A stretch of DNA of 64,000 bases from Thioploca ingrica (GTDB taxonomy: Bacteria; Pseudomonadota; Gammaproteobacteria; Beggiatoales; Beggiatoaceae). Both the position numbers and the translations under genes were made by a program. The stretch covers positions 2,232,001 to 2,296,000 of the forward strand of contig AP014633.1 in assembly GCA_000828835.1 (NCBI GenBank). The letters are read 5' to 3'. Shown here in pieces: positions 24,676-32,991 of the stretch (position 1 is the first letter of the stretch; every line of letters starts with the position of its first letter). The notes under the pieces are model-generated. The model ran no database searches. It was not told the origin of the DNA and saw only the letters and a list, made by a program, of their open reading frames with translations.

Positions 24676-27225
24676 ATGTTTTTGCATAAAATTATTCTTA
24701 TGCTACTGTTGCTGTTGATGCGAATCGTAGTAGCATCGCCTAATCTCGAACCCCATGATACCAAGCACCACCTATTAATCTTGCTTTCCTACCACGAAGG
24801 CATGCCTTGGCAACGCACTTTTTTGAATGGCTTCAAACAGTTTTTTGAACACCAGGATACTGAACTTTACATTGAACAATTGGATACCGCGCGATTTCAT
24901 GAATTGGATTATGCTGAAACCTTCCAAAAAATGATTAGCGAAAAATACCAACATATTAAACTTGATCTCATTATAACTGAGAGTACCCCGGCTTCTACTC
25001 TAGTGAGTCGTCTAGACCAATTCCAACCCCAAGCTTTGCGGCTTTATGTGAACGACCGGGAGAATAGAAATTTATTTAATTATGTCGGCGAAAAGATTAA
25101 CAAGATTACCCTGCCGCTCATAGATTATCTTGCGGTTGTCAATATAGCAGTCCAACTGGTACAAGCTCAAACGCTTTATGTCATTAGTGAAGCGATTTCT
25201 AAAGATAGTTATGCCACGCTCAACGATTTCAAGGAAGCTATCAAACTTTATCGAGGTAAGAAGGTCAAGATAGAGTACTTAGACCTGCCCCTGAATGAAT
25301 TGAAGGAACGAGTGAGCCACTTGCCACCATCCAGTGCCATTCTCTTTTTGCTAAAATTCAAAGACGAAAACGGTTTACCTACCACACCTTACCAAGTGGT
25401 TCAGAGCTTGTCACAATATACCGCTGTTCCTATCTTTAGCTACTGGAGTTCCTTGATAGGCAGCGGTGTAGTTGGAGGTAAAATGATAGTGGGAGAAAAG
25501 GTCGGAAAATTAGTCGCTGAGCAAGCAATACAGTTACTCAATGGGGGGACTATCCTGTCATTAGATGACATCTACCAACATGTCTTTGCCTTTCAATTTG
25601 ATTGGCGACAATTGCAACGATTTCACCTTAATCAGCAACGCTTGCCAAGAGACAGTGAGATTTTTTATCGCGAACCGACTTTTATTGAGCAGCATAAGGG
25701 ACCATTGGTGGTTTCAGCAATCATTATTATCGTACTTTTTCTGATGGTGATCTTTCTTAAAAGAGAAGTTGCTAAACGGACTCAAGCCCTCAAGACTCAG
25801 AATGCCGACTTGGTCAAGGCACGCAATCAAGCTGAGTCAGCTAACCATGCCAAAAGCCAGTTTCTGGCTAACATGAGCCATGAATTGCGCACGCCGCTAA
25901 ACGCTATTTTGGGTTATACGCAAATTCTTGAGCGTAATACCATGGTACCTGCTGAAATACAGGAAAAAATTAGCATCATCGAACATAGCGGCGAGCATTT
26001 GCTAACCCTTATCAACGATATTCTTGACTTGTCCAAAATCGAAGCCGGCAAGTTGGAATTACAGCCGACAGAAGTGAATTTGCCAACATTTTTCAAAGAA
26101 GTAGTACATTTATTTGAGTGGCGTGCCCAGCAAAAGGGGCTAGAATTTATTTATGAACACCACCTTGCTTCCGCGGTGTCATGGTGTCAAGGCTTTCCGG
26201 ATATCATCATGGCTGACGCCAAACGCCTGCGCCAGATACTGCTAAATTTACTCAGTAATGCAGTGAAGTTTACCGAAAAAGGCCAGGTGATTTTAAGTGT
26301 TACCTATTTGCCCAAGACCATGCTGGTAGAAGTGAAAGATAGCGGGCGTGGCATCGCTCCAGCGGATATGGACACCATTTTTGAGCCTTTCCGTCAAGTA
26401 GGAGATCAACAGCAGATTGAAGGCACTGGTTTGGGATTGCCCATCTGCCGCAAACTGGTGGCGCTAATGGACGGTGAACTCAAAGTGAGTAGCATCCTTG
26501 GACAAGGCAGCGTGTTTAGCTTGGAAATTCCTCTAGCGGTGGTGCAATGGACTGCTAAGTCACACGCTCAATCAACGACTGTTGCTCAGCGGCAGATCAG
26601 CGGTTATCAGGGACCGCGCAGAAAAATACTGGTGGTAGATGATGTGATGGCCAATCGCACTCTGCTGCTAGACTTTTTCAAACCGTTGGGCTTTATCCTG
26701 GCCGAAGCGAGTGACGGCCTAGAAGCCCTGCGTATCGCTTCAAATTTTCAACCGGACATCGTATTTATAGATGTGCGCATGCCTCACTTAGATGGCTTGG
26801 AAGCAACTCGTCAATTACGTGCTATGGCGGGTTTTGCCGACACCGTGATTTTCATCATGTCTGCTAGCGTATTCCAGGAACAAAAACAGCACGCCATGTC
26901 AGTCGGTGGTAACGCTTTTTTAAACAAGCCCATTGATTTCGATGAAATGCTGGCTGCTATGACAGAACATAGTCATATCTTATGGATTGAAAAAGTAGCC
27001 AGCCAAAGTAGTACGGTTCCCAGTAATACGCTGGTTCCGCCATCTCCCGAGATCCTGGCAACCTTGCGAGAAATGTTGCGTCGCGGTGAAGTATTACCGG
27101 CGAGAAAACTGCTAGAAAATCTCCAAGAACCGGCATGGATCCGGTTTCGTGATGAAGCCTTGAAACTGGCAAAACAGTTCAAAATGAAGGAACTAAAAGC
27201 ATTTGTTAACGGATTTGGAGCTTAG
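24676..27225 (+). CDS. Hybrid sensor histidine kinase with periplasmic substrate-binding-like sensor
   Basis: 849 residues. A signal or first membrane segment (LMLLLLLMRIVVAS) is followed by a periplasmic domain, residues about 30-335, that resembles ABC-transporter sugar-type binding proteins of the ABC_sub_bind class ('LLILLSYHEGMPWQRTFLNG', VDLIITES-like strands). A second membrane helix lies near 345-363 (VVSAIIIIVLFLMVIFL). The HisKA box has phospho-His402 in FLANMSHELRTPLN; the ATPase part has LLNLLSNAVKFTEKG and GTGLGLPICRKLV. A receiver domain follows with Asp699 in FIDVRMPHLDG and KPIDFDEML. About 90 residues at the end may be a short Hpt-like or helical tail without an obvious phospho-His. 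The ligand is unknown. Confidence 0.92.
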   Translation: MFLHKIILMLLLLLMRIVVASPNLEPHDTKHHLLILLSYHEGMPWQRTFLNGFKQFFEHQDTELYIEQLDTARFHELDYAETFQKMISEKYQHIKLDLIITESTPASTLVSRLDQFQPQALRLYVNDRENRNLFNYVGEKINKITLPLIDYLAVVNIAVQLVQAQTLYVISEAISKDSYATLNDFKEAIKLYRGKKVKIEYLDLPLNELKERVSHLPPSSAILFLLKFKDENGLPTTPYQVVQSLSQYTAVPIFSYWSSLIGSGVVGGKMIVGEKVGKLVAEQAIQLLNGGTILSLDDIYQHVFAFQFDWRQLQRFHLNQQRLPRDSEIFYREPTFIEQHKGPLVVSAIIIIVLFLMVIFLKREVAKRTQALKTQNADLVKARNQAESANHAKSQFLANMSHELRTPLNAILGYTQILERNTMVPAEIQEKISIIEHSGEHLLTLINDILDLSKIEAGKLELQPTEVNLPTFFKEVVHLFEWRAQQKGLEFIYEHHLASAVSWCQGFPDIIMADAKRLRQILLNLLSNAVKFTEKGQVILSVTYLPKTMLVEVKDSGRGIAPADMDTIFEPFRQVGDQQQIEGTGLGLPICRKLVALMDGELKVSSILGQGSVFSLEIPLAVVQWTAKSHAQSTTVAQRQISGYQGPRRKILVVDDVMANRTLLLDFFKPLGFILAEASDGLEALRIASNFQPDIVFIDVRMPHLDGLEATRQLRAMAGFADTVIFIMSASVFQEQKQHAMSVGGNAFLNKPIDFDEMLAAMTEHSHILWIEKVASQSSTVPSNTLVPPSPEILATLREMLRRGEVLPARKLLENLQEPAWIRFRDEALKLAKQFKMKELKAFVNGFGA

Positions 27226-27271
27226 CGAGATAGGGTGGGCATTACTCGCCAAATCGAGGGTAGCGAGGTAG

Positions 27272-27297
27272 GTCGGACAAAGCGAAGCGTGTCCGAC
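27272..27297. repeat. REP-like palindrome, GTCGGACA family
   Basis: GTCGGACA, a spacer AAGCGAAGCG, then TGTCCGAC: a perfect 8-bp stem. Half of the same sequence occurs at 24180-24191. It could also act as a terminator hairpin for the kinase gene 47 bp upstream, though no T-run follows. Confidence 0.6.
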
Positions 27298-27336
27298 TTC
27301 ATTTCTTCCTCACGAAACTCGGTGTTTCCAACCTCG

Positions 27337-28089
27337 CTAAGGGAGGCTCAATTTCCCGGATTTCGTACTTTCGGAACTGATGAGATCTAAAAGATCTTGA
27401 TTTCCTTGCGGTGTGTTTGGTGTTGCCTGAGTACGAGGAAAAGTCTTGGTGTCTACAGCCAGCATATTTTGCTTAGCTTCTTCCCGCACTTTAGGGTCGC
27501 ATCGAATATCATAGGTGTTATAAGTTATTTGCTTTTTATCGACTTCAAAAACCGTGTAACGTAGGGGCCAAGTCACCGTAGAGGCCATAGTAAAGTAGGC
27601 GATGTGATCTTCTTCAAGATAACGGGTGCTCAGATGGCGATGACCCGATAATGTCATGATGACTTGAGGGTGTTGTTTTAAAATCGTCTTGACGGCATCA
27701 GCGTTGTACAATACAAATTTATCAAAGTCATTTTCACTGGTTTGTTCTGCGGGGGTGTTGGGGACCATTAAATCCATGTCCTTGAAATGTCGAGATCATG
27801 GTTGCGTGAGTAACCCCGGGTTCTTGAGCAGTAGCTTGAGTATCCACCGGACTAATATCATTAGTACCCAGGATGACATACCATGGCATATTCAATTCGT
27901 CCATCACTTCCTGAAAACGATCCACGTTCCACGGTTCAGCGTCTTTGGTAAGGTCACCTAACACGATGACAAAATCAATATCATCTACTTTGTTAATGGC
28001 TTTAACAGTAGATTGGAGCAATTCCTCAAAATAACAACGAGGAATAAGTTAATAAGTAACAGAATATTTTTATATCGTATCTTTTTCAT
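27337..28089 (-). pseudogene. Decayed metallophosphoesterase (calcineurin-like) gene
   Basis: Three pieces are spread over two frames. A start ATG at 28089 with an AGGAAA site begins a signal peptide (MKKIRYKNILLLINLFLVV). After about 23 codons the frame is lost. In another frame (down from about 28021) LQSTVKAINKVDDIDFVIVL, GDLTKDAEPW and 'MPWYVILGTNDISPVD' are readable, ending ISTFQGHGFNGPQ. The third part (from about 27760) reads 'SENDFDKFVLYNADAVK' and 'VIMTLSGHRHLS'. Intact family members have the first metal site (DxH) before the 'LQSTV' part and some 60-70 residues between NGPQ and the 'FDKF' part; both are missing, and GNHD has become GTND. This is a gene broken by at least two deletions plus frameshifts. 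Confidence 0.8.
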
Positions 28090-28269
28090 CGTATTTTTCC
28101 TGTTTGGATTATTAAATACATCCATATATAATATATAGGCTAATTATTATAGCCAATTTAGAATAGATTTGTATAGTTGGTTTTGATGTGGACAAGCAAA
28201 TAGGGTAAAGCCTGTGGAGGATCAATGCCGAGTGGAAGTACCTGAACGCCTAGAAATTGATTTCGCGAA

Positions 28270-28800
28270 CTATACGAGTTGCAAAATGTGTCTCTCAATA
28301 AAAGCCACGATTTCTTCTGGTTTATTCATATCGAGTAAGGGTAAATGAGTAGCGATTACCGGTGGAGCATCACAGGCAACAGCGATGATTAAAGGATCTT
28401 GCGGGAAGAGGGGAGTACGTCCCAGTTGAGGGCGATGAATTTCGATCTTGGGAAAAGATTCGTGTTTAAAGCCTTCAACTAAAATTAAATCCAATTTACC
28501 TGGCTCAAAATGCGGTAATAGATAGTCTAAATTCGGTTCATCCAACGGTGTGGTTTCTACCATCAGTGCCCAGCGGTGCCGAGAAGCAACCAAAGTTTGA
28601 TCCGCACCCGCATGACGAAGACGATAGCTATCCTTACCGGGTTGATCAATATCGAATTGATGATGGGTATGCTTAATAACACCCAGGCGTAAGCCACGTT
28701 GTTTCATTAACGGGATTATTTTTAATAATAAAGTGGTTTTACCGGTACCACTGCCGGCAACAAAACCTACAATTGGAATTTGTTTGGTAGTACTTACCAT
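28270..28800 (-). CDS. mobB: Molybdopterin-guanine dinucleotide biosynthesis adapter MobB
   Basis: 176 residues. The P-loop is GFVAGSGTGKTTLLLKIIP, followed by 'LGVIKHTHHQFDIDQPGKDSYRLRHAGA', the MobB signature, and LILVEGFKHESFPKIEIHR. MobB is a GTP-binding adapter that assists MobA in making the bis-MGD cofactor of molybdoenzymes such as nitrate reductase. It lies 25 bp after mobA on the same strand. It has no Shine-Dalgarno; TAACTGA repeats stand in front of its start. Confidence 0.93.
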   Translation of the reverse strand: MVSTTKQIPIVGFVAGSGTGKTTLLLKIIPLMKQRGLRLGVIKHTHHQFDIDQPGKDSYRLRHAGADQTLVASRHRWALMVETTPLDEPNLDYLLPHFEPGKLDLILVEGFKHESFPKIEIHRPQLGRTPLFPQDPLIIAVACDAPPVIATHLPLLDMNKPEEIVAFIERHILQLV

Positions 28801-28804
28801 TGGT

Positions 28805-28832
28805 TCAGTTATTTTTCTCAGTTATTCAGTTA
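28805..28832 (-). repeat. Three exact TAACTGA copies between mobA and mobB
   Basis: On the minus strand TAACTGA is found at 28832-28826, 28824-28818 and 28811-28805. The first contains the TGA stop of mobA, and the last ends four bases before the mobB ATG. The spacings are 8 and 13 bp. No purine-rich ribosome site is present between them and mobB. Confidence 0.75.
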
Positions 28833-29422
28833 TTCGCTTGGGTTAGAATGGCATGTTCTTCCAGCGTGTTAACATTGACTAGTGTTTCTGGAATATCTGT
28901 AAAATCCGCTCGTGCTAAAGAGTGTTGCGCGTACCATTCACTGACTTTATGTTTACCTTGATTTAGAAAAGTCAATAAATCAGGTAACAGCGCGCGTTTT
29001 ATAAGCGCAACTACGTAGTGTAACCGACAACCATCGTCGGCGACGCTAATTGTCGCTTGATGGTTAATCAGGCTGATGTATAAACGTGATGCTAATTGTA
29101 AACTCAATTGTGGCGAATCACAGGGAACAAAGAGAACGTAATCGGTTTGAGCTTGTTGTAAAGCGGTTGCCATCCCCGCCAGTGGACCCGCATAGTGTCC
29201 AAAAGTATCCGTTAACACTGGACAATTGCACAGTTTGGCATACTGCAATTGATTACGATTGGCACTCACTAACAAGGTACTGACTTGCGGGCGAAGAGCA
29301 GCAATCACCGATTCTACTAAACATTTACCCTGCCAGGGGATTAAACCCTTATCTTGTCCACCCATTCGAGTTGCTCGCCCACCCGCGAGGATAACACCCG
29401 TTATATTGTCAATTGGAACCAT
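28826..29422 (-). CDS. mobA: Molybdenum cofactor guanylyltransferase MobA
   Basis: 198 residues. The nucleotidyltransferase motif is ITGVILAGGRATRMGGQDKG with the Mg/GTP region 'YVLFVPCDSPQL', and 'PVLTDTFGHYAGPLAGMATAL' is typical of MobA. It attaches GMP from GTP to molybdopterin. The size agrees with E. coli MobA (194). It is the first gene of a mobA-mobB pair. The presence of both genes implies the organism uses molybdoenzymes with the bis-MGD cofactor; none is encoded in the window. Confidence 0.94.
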   Translation of the reverse strand: MVPIDNITGVILAGGRATRMGGQDKGLIPWQGKCLVESVIAALRPQVSTLLVSANRNQLQYAKLCNCPVLTDTFGHYAGPLAGMATALQQAQTDYVLFVPCDSPQLSLQLASRLYISLINHQATISVADDGCRLHYVVALIKRALLPDLLTFLNQGKHKVSEWYAQHSLARADFTDIPETLVNVNTLEEHAILTQANN

Positions 29423-29447
29423 GAAATTGATTGAATGGTTTTAGTTA

Positions 29448-30584
29448 CTATTTAATTTTGCTGAGAATTTCTTTTAAAGCTTCCACACAATACCAAACAT
29501 TTTTCAGATTACAAGCATACCCCATTAAACCAATCCGCCAAATTTGACCAGCGAGGTTGCCCAAGCCCGCGCCAATTTCTAAATGGTATTCGTTGAGTAA
29601 TCGTTGTCTTACTTCGGCTTCATCTATTCCTGCCGGTACCGTGATCGCATTGAGTTGTGGCAACCGTTCAGATTCTTTGACTTTAAAAGTGAGCCCCAAG
29701 TTCTCAATACCTTGACGCAATGCTTGGTAATGTCGTTCATGTCGTGCCCACGCATTTTCTAAACCTTCTTCTTTCAGCATGATTAAGGCTTCGTGGAGTC
29801 CATAAAGAACATTAATGGGTGCCGTGTGGTGATAAGTTCGTTTAGCACTACTACCCCAATAACCCATGACTAAATTCAAGTCAAGAAACCAACTCTGGAC
29901 TTTAGTTTGCCGCTGTTTAATTTTCTCAACCGCCCGTTCGTTAAAACTGACCGGGGATAAACCCGGCGTGCAAGATAAACATTTTTGTGAGCCTGAATAA
30001 ATCGCATCAATTTGCCATTCATCGACTTTGAGTGGGATTCCACCTAATGAAGTCACGGCATCAACAATCGTAATACAATGATAGCGGTGCGCAATTTCAC
30101 CTAACGTTTTAGCATCCGATTTAACACCCGTAGACGTTTCTGCATGGACAAAAGCGACAATTTTCGTATCTGGATGTGCTTTTAGCGTATCTTCTAGGCG
30201 ATTGGGATCAACCGCGGTTCCCCATTCATCTGCAATAACGACGGCAATACCACCAGTTCGTTCCACATTTTCTTTCATCCGTCCACCAAACACCCCATTT
30301 TGGCAAACAATGACTTTATCACCGGGTTCTACTAAATTAACAAAACAGGTCTCCATTCCAGCAGAACCGGGTGCCGAAATGGGAAGAGTTAAAGCATTTT
30401 GAGTTTGAAAAGCATAATGTAACAAAACCTTAATTTCGTCCATCATGTCGATAAAAGCGGGATCTAAATGGCCAATCGTGGGACGTGCCATCGCTTGTAA
30501 AACTCTGGGATGAACATCAGACGGTCCCGGTCCCATTAAAGTGCGAATCGGCGGAATAAATGACTTAATATCCGTTATATTCAT
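29448..30584 (-). CDS. Class V aminotransferase (alanine/serine-glyoxylate type)
   Basis: 378 residues from ATG 30584; an in-frame TTG at 30590 is less likely. The family start LMGPGPSDVHPRVLQAMARP and the PLP-lysine segment DAIYSGSQKCLSCTPGLSPV are clear, with 'FVHAETSTGVKSDAKTLGEIAH' and IVDAVTSLGGIPLKVDEW between. The set fits alanine-glyoxylate or serine-glyoxylate aminotransferases, PLP enzymes that turn glyoxylate into glycine. Glycine supply would also feed the betaine-synthesis genes at 40-42 kb, but that link is only suggestive. No Shine-Dalgarno is evident. It lies 25 bp upstream of mobA on the same strand. Confidence 0.88.
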   Translation of the reverse strand: MNITDIKSFIPPIRTLMGPGPSDVHPRVLQAMARPTIGHLDPAFIDMMDEIKVLLHYAFQTQNALTLPISAPGSAGMETCFVNLVEPGDKVIVCQNGVFGGRMKENVERTGGIAVVIADEWGTAVDPNRLEDTLKAHPDTKIVAFVHAETSTGVKSDAKTLGEIAHRYHCITIVDAVTSLGGIPLKVDEWQIDAIYSGSQKCLSCTPGLSPVSFNERAVEKIKQRQTKVQSWFLDLNLVMGYWGSSAKRTYHHTAPINVLYGLHEALIMLKEEGLENAWARHERHYQALRQGIENLGLTFKVKESERLPQLNAITVPAGIDEAEVRQRLLNEYHLEIGAGLGNLAGQIWRIGLMGYACNLKNVWYCVEALKEILSKIK

Positions 30585-30906
30585 AAGCAAAAACTGTCCG
30601 GTTGAAGAGGTAAAAATTTTTTATTCATCATAATTAACTTAAGGGTGGCATTTTATTTTATTATTTTGAAACTATCTGAATAAAAATGTTTAATCGCTTA
30701 ACGGGCGACTGATTGATAACAATGCCTCAATCTCTCATAGCAAGCCAACCCAAAATTTATTATGACTTCTCAATTTAGCTTTGTAAAGCAGATAACTAAG
30801 GCGTATCGTTGGGTGGGTCACACGGCGCGAAACTCACCTGAAAAATGATTCCTATTCAATTAATCGATGCTACAATTAACTCTATCTAAACATCAGAAGA
30901 GGATTT
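30585..30906. other. Intergenic region between divergent genes
   Basis: About 320 AT-rich bp. It contains a weak palindrome (GGTGGGT ... ACTCACC, about 30813-30839) of the kind that recurs as REP-like sequence in this genome, and no credible reading frame. Promoters for the aminotransferase (minus) and Uma2 gene (plus) must lie here. Confidence 0.45.
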
Positions 30907-31710
30907 ATGCTTAACGCGGCTTTGAATGAACCCGAATGGATTCCCCAACTTTCACTTCCTACCCAAGATGATTTACCTTGTGATGATGGTATTCCCATGG
31001 AAACTGAACGTCATAAAAAACAAATGGACCTCCTTATTTACCCCTTAGAATCTTGGCTGAATCAACGCGGCTATGTTGGGGGAAATATGTTTGTTTATTA
31101 TAGTTTGAAACAAGTTCGTTATCAGGATTTTAAAGGCCCGGATGTCTTTGTGGTTTTAGGTGTTCCTCGGGTGGAGCGCAAGAGTTGGGTGGTGTGGGAG
31201 GAAGGAAAAAGTCCGGATGTCGTCATTGAATTATTATCAGAAAGTACCGCAACCTATGATAAAGGAGAAAAGAAACAGATTTATCAGGATCGATTAAAGG
31301 TTTCGGAATATTATTGGTTTGATCCCTTTGCGCCGGAAGATTGGGCCGGTTTTGAGCTGAAAGGCGGTAGTTACGAACCTATCTTACCCGATGAACGCGG
31401 TCATCTGGTCAGTCAACGATTAGAATTAACTTTGGTACGTTGGTCAGGCGTTTATGCCGGAGTTGAGGCCATTTGGTTGCGTTGGGCTACTTTGAGCGGT
31501 GAAGTGTTGCCAACTGCTCAAGAAATCAGTGACAGGGAGATGCGCCGAGCCGACGCGGAAGCCAAACGAGCCAAAGTTGAGGCACAACGAGCCAACGCGG
31601 AAGCACAACGGGCGATTTTAGCCGAACAACGAATAGCGGCTGAAATCGAAGCTCGTCAAGCGGCTGAAGTCGAGATTGCTCGGTTACAAACGTTGTTAGC
31701 AAACAAATAA
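30907..31710 (+). CDS. Uma2-family (DUF820) nuclease-like protein with C-terminal coiled coil
   Basis: 267 residues. The PD-(D/E)XK-type core is visible: 'DFKGPDVFVVLGVPR' (Asp), then 'SPDVVIELLSESTATYDKGEKK' with the Glu and Lys, and 'YWFDPFA'. Residues about 205-267 form a charged coiled coil of repeats such as AEAKRAKVEAQRANAEAQRA. Uma2 proteins are numerous in cyanobacteria and in Beggiatoa-type genomes and rare in most gammaproteobacteria, so this may reflect gene exchange. The biological role is not established. The gene stands alone, followed by the nested MITEs. Confidence 0.85.
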   Translation: MLNAALNEPEWIPQLSLPTQDDLPCDDGIPMETERHKKQMDLLIYPLESWLNQRGYVGGNMFVYYSLKQVRYQDFKGPDVFVVLGVPRVERKSWVVWEEGKSPDVVIELLSESTATYDKGEKKQIYQDRLKVSEYYWFDPFAPEDWAGFELKGGSYEPILPDERGHLVSQRLELTLVRWSGVYAGVEAIWLRWATLSGEVLPTAQEISDREMRRADAEAKRAKVEAQRANAEAQRAILAEQRIAAEIEARQAAEVEIARLQTLLANK

Positions 31711-31768
31711 CCACTATTGATTCCGGATTCCACTTGGTGTCATGTGTGCTACTGGCTAGGCTACACGT

Positions 31769-32023
31769 CAATGCTATTAAGTTAAGGATCAAATCGACCA
31801 CCACCCCTCGCTCCAATGCCATTAAGTTAAGGGCAAACACGCCGGTCTGCCCCTACCAAATGCCACGTATGTAGGGGCGAACCGACGTGTTCGCCCTAAC
31901 ACCCAATTGCTTAATGGCATTGACCCCTCGCTCCCCTCCTTGCTATCGACCACCACCCCTCGCTCCCCTCCTTGCTAAGGAGGGGAAGGGGGTGGTTTAA
32001 TTAAGCTTAACTTAATGGCATTG
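31769..32023. mobile_element. Outer MITE with 11-bp target duplication
   Basis: The ends are CAATGCTATTAAGTTAAG (31769-31786) and its inverted partner CTTAACTTAATGGCATTG (32006-32023), 17 of 18 bases matching. The 11 bases AGGCTACACGT stand directly outside both ends (31758-31768 and 32024-32034). Internally there is a long G/C palindrome (CCCCTCCTTGCT against AAGGAGGGG) and a 32-bp tandem duplication, the first copy of which is split by the inner element. No coding capacity. The end sequence resembles that of IS4. Confidence 0.85.
31814..31922. mobile_element. Inner 109-bp MITE inserted in the outer one, 11-bp target duplication
   Basis: It begins CAATGCCATTAAGTTAAG and ends CTTAATGGCATTG (13-bp perfect ends). 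ACCCCTCGCTC flanks both sides exactly (31803-31813 and 31923-31933). The core is a foldback of AGGGCAAACACG ... GCCCCTAC against GTAGGGGC ... CGTGTTCGCCCT. Confidence 0.85.
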
Positions 32024-32038
32024 AGGCTACACGTGGTT

Positions 32039-32524
32039 TCATTTCGATTCAACGTTAGAAAAAACACGGTGATGTGGTCTAGGACTTTGAGCAACGGTTA
32101 CTAATTGGCGCCTTTCTTCTGCACTGAGTTGGCTGGCTATTTTAACTAGATCCGCTTGCATCATTTGTTGCATTTGACTCATTTGTTGATGAAGGTTGGC
32201 TAAAGCACTCGAAAGCGCTGCCGCATTAAAATCTGGGGCAATGAGTTGTTGATAGACGACTTGCCGGGCTTGTTGAACCTTCTGAAATTGGGGTTGGATG
32301 CGTTGTTGATGTTCTTGAAGTAACGGTAAAACTTTCTTTTGGCTAGCTGCAGGTAACGATTGAATTAACCAATGAAATTTCATCATCATTGGCCCTTGAT
32401 GCGCCCCCCCTTGCTGAACCAGTGGGTTTAAAAAATGTCCCACTAACCAGCCACCGAAAAACAGATTTAATGCTAACGAACTCAGCAAAAGGATACCAAT
32501 TAAGCGTAACTGACTTTGATTCAT
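32039..32524 (-). CDS. Periplasmic metal-sensor-like protein (CnrX/Spy-type helical)
   Basis: 161 residues. An N-terminal membrane anchor (LIGILLLSSLALNLFFGGWLV) is followed by a Met/His/Gln-rich helical domain (GGAHQGPMMMKFHW, then QKKVLPLLQEHQQRIQPQFQ and LHQQMSQMQQMMQADLVKIA). This matches the heavy-metal resistance/CnrX group related to Spy and CpxP. In CnrYXH-like systems such a protein senses metal in the periplasm and controls an anti-sigma factor. Its ATG overlaps the upstream gene's TGA (ATGA), and upstream are an anti-sigma-like protein and an ECF sigma factor, exactly that arrangement. The ligand is unknown. Confidence 0.8.
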   Translation of the reverse strand: MNQSQLRLIGILLLSSLALNLFFGGWLVGHFLNPLVQQGGAHQGPMMMKFHWLIQSLPAASQKKVLPLLQEHQQRIQPQFQKVQQARQVVYQQLIAPDFNAAALSSALANLHQQMSQMQQMMQADLVKIASQLSAEERRQLVTVAQSPRPHHRVFSNVESK

Positions 32525-32991
32525 AACTGTTGCTCTAAAGTACCGAGTCCTAATAAATTGAACTCCTCTTCAACTTCCCCAGTATCATTAAAAGAAGCGA
32601 GGCTAAGACCCATCACTATCCCCAGTAACAGGGGGATAAGTAAAATAACGGCTGGACGCCAAATATGTTCATGAGACGTGGTACCAAGTAACAATTGACT
32701 TAACCACTGCCCAATATCAAGTAATGGTTGTTCAGGCGGCTGAATCGCGGCGAGAATACGGTTACGTAACTTTAATGAAGGTGGGACAGTAGCAACCTGG
32801 TCTAATAAATCATCCAAGCTCACAGCCGCTTGCCGCAAATGACGTGCTTCTGCAGAAGTTTCCAGTAATTGTGCCGCTGCGACTTGTTCTTCTAAAGGCC
32901 AATGGTTGGTATGGCCTCCATAAGCCGCTACCAATTGGGAAAATCGGGTCATCGTCATGGCGGTATCGGCAACCGGGTTTGCTTGATTCAT
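32521..32991 (-). CDS. Putative membrane-bound anti-sigma factor
   Basis: 156 residues. A cytoplasmic N-terminal part (about 1-105) starts with an amphipathic region (FSQLVAAYGGHTNHWPLEEQ) and has Ala/Leu-rich helices; one membrane helix lies near 113-135 (AVILLIPLLLGIVMGLSLAS), and a short acidic periplasmic tail follows. No zinc HxxxCxxC motif is present. Identification rests mostly on position: its ATG directly follows the stop of an ECF sigma gene, and it overlaps the sensor gene. This is the common order sigma, anti-sigma, sensor. The direct family match is weak. Confidence 0.7.
   Translation of the reverse strand: MNQANPVADTAMTMTRFSQLVAAYGGHTNHWPLEEQVAAAQLLETSAEARHLRQAAVSLDDLLDQVATVPPSLKLRNRILAAIQPPEQPLLDIGQWLSQLLLGTTSHEHIWRPAVILLIPLLLGIVMGLSLASFNDTGEVEEEFNLLGLGTLEQQL

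Noticed and set aside
27734-28021. Short intact phosphoesterase gene
   Set aside because: It lacks a proper start and both halves of the metal site, and adjoining frames clearly continue the same protein family, so it is part of a pseudogene.
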